A stretch of 64,000 nucleotides of DNA, from assembly GCA_902729315.2 (NCBI GenBank), contig LR746273.1:6468501-6532500 (forward strand), in the 5' to 3' direction. The DNA is from Spirodela intermedia (lineage: Eukaryota; Streptophyta; Magnoliopsida; Alismatales; Araceae). The number at the start of each line of letters is the position of its first letter. The stretch's first letter is position 1. Positions 58,095-64,000 of the stretch are shown here, piece after piece. A program made the position numbers and the translations under genes. The notes beneath the pieces are model-generated. The model saw nothing but the letters and a program-made list of their open reading frames with translations. It had not been told where the DNA came from and ran no database searches.

Positions 58095-60129
58095 TCATTT
58101 AACGCGTGGCGCCATCTGGGAGATCCTGTCATCGTCCAGCAAGGCGTAGGGATCCACGTAGGACGGTGGCGTAATGTGCAGCCTGCTCGCGTCATGCACG
58201 AAGCTCGTCCCGAAGAACTGCACGCCAAAGGCGCGGAGAACAGGGCCACGATGATCACAAAAACCAGGGGTGGAAACGAGATAACAAGAGTTTCAGGTCC
58301 TTTTTTTTACCAAAAACTAAAGGAAATCGCACCACGGCAAAGTTTCCCTCCTGACATAATTTCGGATTAATAACGGGGGGAAAGAAAATTGATGCGAATT
58401 GGGGGGGGGGGGGCAGAACATAATTTTTACGTCCGGCAATGGGTTCATCAGTGCCACTCTCTCTCTTCCACTGAATGTGATCTGGCGGGCTTCAGATCCT
58501 CCTCAGCCTACCCACCAATGGACTTATGCATTTCTCAACACGACACAAAGCCAGGCCAAGTTAGGGCTAATTTCGATTAAAAAAATGGGCTGTGCTGGAA
58601 CAGGATAAGGCAGATTTCATGATATAGAAAGAAAAAAATTACTGCCGTGGCAGCTTGTTAGTTGTTTCTAGCTCAATGGGGCTCTCAGTAGGGGAAAACT
58701 GATGATATAAAGCATATAAAGAAGCGTGGATTGAGAAGGGGGAACTTACGAAGTATAAAGCTGAGAAGAAAGCAACAGTGACGAGTATCAAAGGCCCAAA
58801 CCCTAGAAAGAATGTTCCTCCAATCGTGAGGAGGAGCTTTGCTCTTGGAATTAGACCCTGAAATTAAGGAATGGACGAAAACACCCCACGTCAGGCATCA
58901 TCATACAGAAAGAATGATACAGTCCAAGATCCAAGGAAAACTCTCGACTCAGCATTTTACTGAATATAGTAGTGAAATATAGTAACTAAACGTGCTTCAG
59001 TAATGTTCCACTTAGTCTGTGTTGGATGGATACTTCCGACCATGAAGGACAGAAGCGAAGTGCTCATTCTGTATTGTTTCCTCAACACAAGACATCAAGG
59101 TTTTGGATGGTCCTGTTCATTTGGCTGATATGTGGTAAGGAATATATCTGATACAGCAAGAATATTTAGGAGAAAAGTCTCACATAGTAACCCCTGTGAA
59201 TCTAGATTCATAAATTCCTATAGGAATTCTGGCCAGTTTAAACATGATCTTGAATAATTCCTATAGGAATTTCTTTCGACATGTTTTTTTCTTTTTTTTT
59301 CTTTTTTTTTAAGGCATGCAAGCTCCTAGTTTGGGGAATCATGGTGTTCCAAGCAAAGCCAGACAAGCAGTAGCTGGTGCCACTGGGCAACCATCTAATA
59401 ATGATGGAGGTCTTATCTTATAGGACACATGAACAGGATCAAAGTGGAGATGCCTCATGATTTTTAGAGAGCGTACATATTCCTGCCTTAAGGAACAGGA
59501 GAGAGAGGAAAGATACGAGCATCGAAGCTGCAGATAGGAAAGGGGCGAAGAAATAAGGGTTTTAGGAATTGGCCAACCTCGAGTCCTTCGCTGTTAAGAG
59601 CCATGGATCTCTCCCTCTGGTTCAACAGACCCTTTTCGTAGTCCGCTGACATCACGCCCTTCCTCTTCACTGAGCCTCGACCGCTGTCAGCCCTCTGAGG
59701 CTCTTCCTCCACCAAGTCCATCTCCTCCATCAGCCCCGGGTATGGGGTCCGACCGGTGGAAGAGTCCTCCAACAGGGACGTCGGCGTCATCCCCCTCCTC
59801 TTCAGCTCCTTCATGAACAACGACTCCGGCTGCTCCTTCCCTGCAACCACCACCAACACCACCACCACCACCACCACCACCACCACCACCAAATAAGAGA
59901 CATACAGACACAACACAATCAAAGTCCCTGGAAACAGTGGATAAAATCGAAGCTATCGGCTCAACAGCAAACGCCGGGGCTTACCCTCGGAGCCGGTGTC
60001 GTCCTCCCGGCGGCAGCAACGGAAGGGCAGGACCCGGCCCGCTGAACTAGAGAACCGCCGCCCGGGTAAACCTGTTCGGATCCCTAAAATAGGGGAAAAC
60101 CCCGATATTGCAATCTGCAAGCACGCCAT
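58095..60129 (-). CDS. Conserved plastid-targeted membrane protein of unknown function
   Basis: Four exons, 60129-59985, 59840-59578, 58857-58750 and 58217-58095, join with GT-AG ends and consistent phase and give 212 aa. The N-terminus, MACLQIAISGFSPILGIRTG with Arg/Ser-rich RRFSSSAGRVLPFRCCRR, looks like a chloroplast transit peptide. The body has KEQPESLFMKELKRRGMTPT then SLLEDSSTGRTPYPG, an acidic stretch, and NQRERSMALNSEGLEGLIPR. One or two hydrophobic helices follow (LLLTIGGTFFLGFGPLILVT and VAFFSALYF). The tail is PPSYVDPYALLDDDRISQM then APRVK. I recognise this as a family conserved in green plants without a firm function. The features suggest a thylakoid or envelope membrane anchor with the N-terminal part in the stroma, which is inference. 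A (CAC)n tract lies in intron 1. Confidence 0.85.
59847..59890. repeat. (CAC)n tract in intron 1 of the plastid protein gene
   Basis: About 14 trinucleotide units, starting seven bases outside the exon 2 acceptor on the minus strand, where it reads (GTG)n. The open Gly and Val runs it produces are not coding. Confidence 0.85.
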
Positions 60130-60902
60130 CACTCCTTGCTCCTCTTCCACTCTGAGCTCCCCGCCAGGAACTAAGAATGGCAGATGCAGCAGCGGAAGGA
60201 CGAAGCTGCCGTCGATCCCATCCCTGAGGAGAGCCTCAGCGGACACGCAACGGGAGCACACCCGCCAAGGAATGGCGGCAGGAATTTCCTCCGCTTCTTT
60301 ACGATATCCTGGCGGAATAGGATAACCTCACTGCTTCGGAGGGCTCGAACGGCTGCAGACGCCCTGCAGGCCCCCTCTTTCACGTATTCTCCGTTTTTCT
60401 GAAGAATACAAATTAAGTTTTTTGGGTGGAGGCTCCAGGAGCCACCAGTTGAATGATCGAAGCGACGACGACTTGAGGAGGGATGCGGCGGAGATGCGTC
60501 GACGAAGCAGTTTTGCTAGCTCTCGGGGGTACAATGTCCCGCGAGGGAGCTTTCGTTGTACATTGTTGACAGTATCGACTGCACCAAAGAAAGCAACTCC
60601 CATACGATCTGAGTCTCACGGATATGCACAAACCTAAAATAACACAAAAATGATGACAAATTAATCGATTATCACGTGTCACACTGTGTAGACAATGAGG
60701 TGTGAAGAGGGGGAAGAAGAACAATACTATGTACTGCAATATTAAGAGTTTTACATTGCTAAAAGGTGATGGACTAATAGGCGAGGCCAATACCATTTCT
60801 GCTTAAAGAATGGGTGACATGCAGTACTTCTAAGCAAGATGATTAAACCCTTCAGATAGTAGACGTCAACAAGACTTGGTCCAAGCTCCATCTCAAAGAT
60901 GA
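60130..60902. other. Upstream region of the plastid protein gene
   Basis: Probably promoter and 5' leader of the minus-strand gene at 60129. Frames here (for example 60328-60603, minus) show no known domain. Confidence 0.4.
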
Positions 60903-61260
60903 TGTGGTTAAGTCCCTCCCTAGTTCTCAATTTGGGCCGCCTACTGGGTCTAACCAAGGGCCCACAACTTATCATGTAAGAGAGGACTGAGGGCAGGTGG
61001 ACCCATGGTCCACCTAGGGAGTTAAGAGGGTATAAAGACCCCTGGGGACCTCATCGTGGGGACACTTTTGGAAAAGGTCGACAGAAGAGTGGAGGGTTCT
61101 CTCAAATTTGTCCCTAACTGTTCTAAAATTTCTTTCCTAAACCTTTTTCTGTTCTATTTTCTTGGCTATTTTAGTAGAGTTGAATTCCAGTTTCTCTTGA
61201 TTATTTTCCTTTCTCGATACCATTGTTATGTTATTGTTTTGGCTCTTGTTATGAGACCCT
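60903..61260 (+). repeat. 5' LTR of the gypsy element
   Basis: Matches 62981-63336 over shared phrases such as TCCCTCCCTAGT, ATTTGGGCC, AGAAGAGTGG, CTCTCAAATTTGTCCC with its counterpart, and CCAGTTTCTCTTGATTATTTTC. Boundaries are approximate. Confidence 0.75.
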
Positions 61261-62980
61261 AAAAACTTGATATAAAAGCTATGACACTAAATATAAATGA
61301 TGAAACATTCAAAGGCCTAGAAACGGATATCAAACATTTGAAGAAAGGCCTCAATCTGCTATTAGAGAGATTGCTAATAGTGGAGTAGATATACGTCGGC
61401 TTTTGTATTTAGAGGCTGCAGTGAGAAAGCTGACCCAAGTGGTGATACAACTCTCAATTTGGAAGAATGACTTGCCTTCCCCACCTCTATGAAATGAGGA
61501 ATGATTAGTGACAACAAGAGAGACGACTACAAGTGACTAGAGGGAGTGGAGAATATGATTACACAGCTTTAGGTAACTAATAACCTAAGCACTGTTGAAC
61601 AAGAAGAACCTAGTGTCCAAAGACCAGTAAAGTAGACACCAGCTTGTAGTATTGGATCTTGCTTGTTAGAGATACCCATCGTTAGTTGTAGTAACGCTAT
61701 CAGTTAGATATTCCACACTGAATTATTTTTGAGATGTAATGAATTAAGGACTTAGACGAATGAAGAGTGATTACAGTAAGCCTCGATGAGAAATCATTTA
61801 TATGGTCCAGATGAAAAGATATTGGAGAGTCCTTCAAAGAGTGGGATGATGTCAAATAGAGGTTGTGAAAGTGATTTAACTTGTAGATGACATATACCAT
61901 ATAAGGGTAGCTTCTTATTACTAAACAACAATGTATAGTGACATAGCATGAGAGGGAATTCGAATTATCATTCAACGTGGTCCGAGGGTTATTGGAGAAA
62001 GCAATTAATAACATATTTGTCAAAAGACTGAGTGTAGAAATTCGAGTAGAAGTTAAATCGTTCAAGTCATGAGGCCTATATAGGAAAAGAAGTATACTTA
62101 CATTATGGATACAACACATGCTATGGAGGAAAAGAATGCTACTATCAAAACAAAATCAATATTAAAAAATATGAGGATAATGAAAAATGAATCTATGAGG
62201 AATTTGACTCCAAGATATACAAAAAGAGTTCAAGGAACTAGGTACCCTAAGTCACAAGCCTAACAATCAGAATGCTCATGCTCCTTAACAACACAAAATG
62301 ACAATTGATTCTAAAAGAAGCATAGTTGCAGAAACAGAGGGCTAAAGGCTTCTAGTTCTCATGTGATGAACAGTCCCAACTTGGGCACATATATAAAAAG
62401 GAGCTGCAATTAATTATGATCTATGAAGAAGAAGGCGGTTTGAATGAGCTAGAGCAATTGCAAGTAAATGATACAACTTAGACACAAGGTGAGACAAAGA
62501 AATCCAACATTGAGATCTCCCTCAATTTCATTGTTAGGCTAATAATGTCAAGAACGATGAAGTTGAAGGGAAATTTTTTTAAGGAGTTGATGGTGTTGAT
62601 AGATTGTTGGGCAACCCACAACTTTATATCACATGAATTGATAAGTGAACTCAGTTTACATCTAGCAACAACCATAAACTACAACATCATATTGGGCCAT
62701 GACATAGAAGTGAGGGGTGTGGCATTTGTCAAGGACTGAAAATACAATACTTAATGGTGAATAAAGATTATTTACTCTTGCAGCTTGAGTATAGTGACAT
62801 CATTTTAGGAGTATAATGGCTCAAAACTTTGGACAAAATGATCATAGATTGGTGGAATCTCATTATGGTGGACAAAATGATCATAGATAGTGCAACAATG
62901 ACCATTAGAGGAGACCCACAATTATGTAAGTTGAGAGTGTTGCTTAGATCCATCCTTTGTGAATTTCAACAAGGACAACA

Positions 62981-63336
62981 AGTGCTAGGTCCCTCCCTAG
63001 TAATCCATTTGGGCCACTTATCGGCCTAAGCAAGGACTCACAACCTAAACCCATTTTAGTATTACTTGCCATCGTAAAAGGAACAATAGTGTAAGAAATG
63101 ATTGAGAGGGCAAGTGGGCATGTGGCTCAATTAGGGAGCACTTTTGTAAGAAGTCAATAGAAGAGTGGGGCGCTCTTGAATTTGTTCCCAACTGTTTTAA
63201 GGTTTCCTCCGAAACCCCCTATATTTTTTATTCTATTAGCTACTTCAATAGAGTTTAATTCTAGTTTCTCTTGATTATTTTCATTTGTCAATACTATTAT
63301 TTAGTCATTATTTTTTTCTCTACGATAGGATCCCAA
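62981..63336 (+). repeat. 3' LTR of the gypsy element
   Basis: Second copy of the 60903 LTR, about the same length. It adjoins truncated protease-linker sequence without a clear polypurine tract, so the internal deletion reached the LTR edge. Confidence 0.75.
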
Positions 63337-64000
63337 TAGATGGATGGCAAAAATGTATAATCTTTAAGGAAGTGCCTAAAAAGATTCTAGGCAGACATCC
63401 ACATTATGCATTTAGGGAATGAGGTTATGTGCATTATTACAGTTCATTTGATGCCTTTCAATGTCAAAGAGAATTACATACATGTTGGAGCTAACCTTAG
63501 CTTATGGTGGGTAAATTATCATGAATATTACTATAAGCTAATCAGCCCAACTCAAAGTAATCAGCAATCAGTGGATAAGGCATAGATATCTAACTAAAAA
63601 TTATTTTAATCATTACAAACGTGGGATTAGTTGTGGAATGCATACATAATGCCCCAAAAACAAATCATTAGTGTAACAAAAAAAGCCACAAAATTTTTAT
63701 GAGTTGAGCTGGTCTACATCCAAGAAGACTTTGTCCACATGGATATAAGATCATGATCTGAGCATCTTATTTGTGACTGTGGAAAGCTACCATTTCACAT
63801 TCTCTACTTCATTATCTAAGTTTCCCTTAGTAAAATAATGAATATTCGAAAATTTCACTACCTTGATCATGAATCCATGGCAAGTCTATAAAAAACTAAA
63901 AGTTGACACAATCTTTTCTTCCATTCCAAACTAGAGAGAAGTCTATCGGAGTTTCCATTCCTATTTAGCCGTCAGTTTGAAAAGAAAAGACCATCATCTA
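63337..64000. other. AT-rich right flank
   Basis: No gene, RNA or clear repeat boundary is recognised to the end of the window. Confidence 0.4.

Larger units (their letters stand above)
60903..63336 (+). mobile_element. Internally deleted, decayed Ty3-gypsy element (LTR-gag-protease-LTR)
   Basis: Two similar sequences of about 357 bp flank about 1.7 kb. A primer-binding-like sequence (TTGATATAAAAGCTATGAC at 61267) resembles the tRNA-Met site TGGTATCAGAGC. Gag remnants occur near 61970-62090 (FVKRLSVEIRVEVKSFKS). Protease remnants run from 62540 (TMKLKGNFFKELMVLIDCWA, then THNFISHELISELSLHL). A linker block includes ATMTIRGDPQLCKL near 62895-62935. The element then passes straight into the second LTR. 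Reverse transcriptase, RNase H and integrase are missing, so it could move only in trans, and its frames are broken anyway. Confidence 0.8.

Overview
This 64 kb window is nuclear DNA of a flowering plant. The evidence is intron-rich genes with GT-AG junctions, plant-specific families (an LRR receptor kinase, an amino acid permease of the AAP family, a plastid mTERF protein, a light-harvesting fragment), peroxisomal and plastid targeting, and decayed copia and gypsy retrotransposons in AT-rich blocks. Several genes have GC-rich exons in an AT-rich background, and (GA)n/(CT)n microsatellites are very frequent. That would fit a non-grass monocot or an early-diverging angiosperm, but this is inference and the species is not identified.

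I reconstructed gene models by hand from splice sites and reading-frame continuity. Nearly all give proteins of the length usual for their family. From left to right: CAP1, cyclase-associated protein, minus strand, 10 exons (1088-4810); a 105-residue two-span membrane protein of an uncharacterised plant family (5584-7511), head to head with CAP1; a SEC14/CRAL-TRIO protein (13337-15288), convergent with an At1g01500-like protein (15551-16602); an organellar ribosomal protein L27 (21338-21958); an intronless plastid mTERF protein (25030-25995); two broken, inverted fragments of an LHCI gene resembling Lhca4 (22251-22375 and 26962-27206); a bHLH transcription factor with a GC-AG intron (28939-30323).

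The middle (about 31-39 kb) is AT-rich and gene-free. It holds a decayed Ty1-copia element with recognisable gag, integrase, reverse transcriptase and RNase H remnants between two diverged LTRs, followed by a GA tract of roughly 410 bp. Next come peroxisomal malate dehydrogenase with a PTS2 signal (39609-42648, minus), a HAESA-like LRR receptor kinase (43977-47036, plus), an AT-rich gap of about 4 kb, a repeat-rich interval with a doubtful coding island, an amino acid permease (53633-57254, plus), an uncharacterised plastid membrane protein (58095-60129, minus), and an internally deleted gypsy element (60903-63336).

The genes do not form a pathway or cluster. They are ordinary single plant genes separated by repeats. 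I saw no CRISPR, operon, integrated virus or biosynthetic cluster, and no convincing sign of a wholly new system. The most useful second-look items are the GC-AG splice donor, two stop-free 81-nt introns, the inverted Lhca4-like fragments, the altered DFG motif in the receptor kinase, the gypsy derivative with a ruined protease triad, and two conserved proteins of unknown function.
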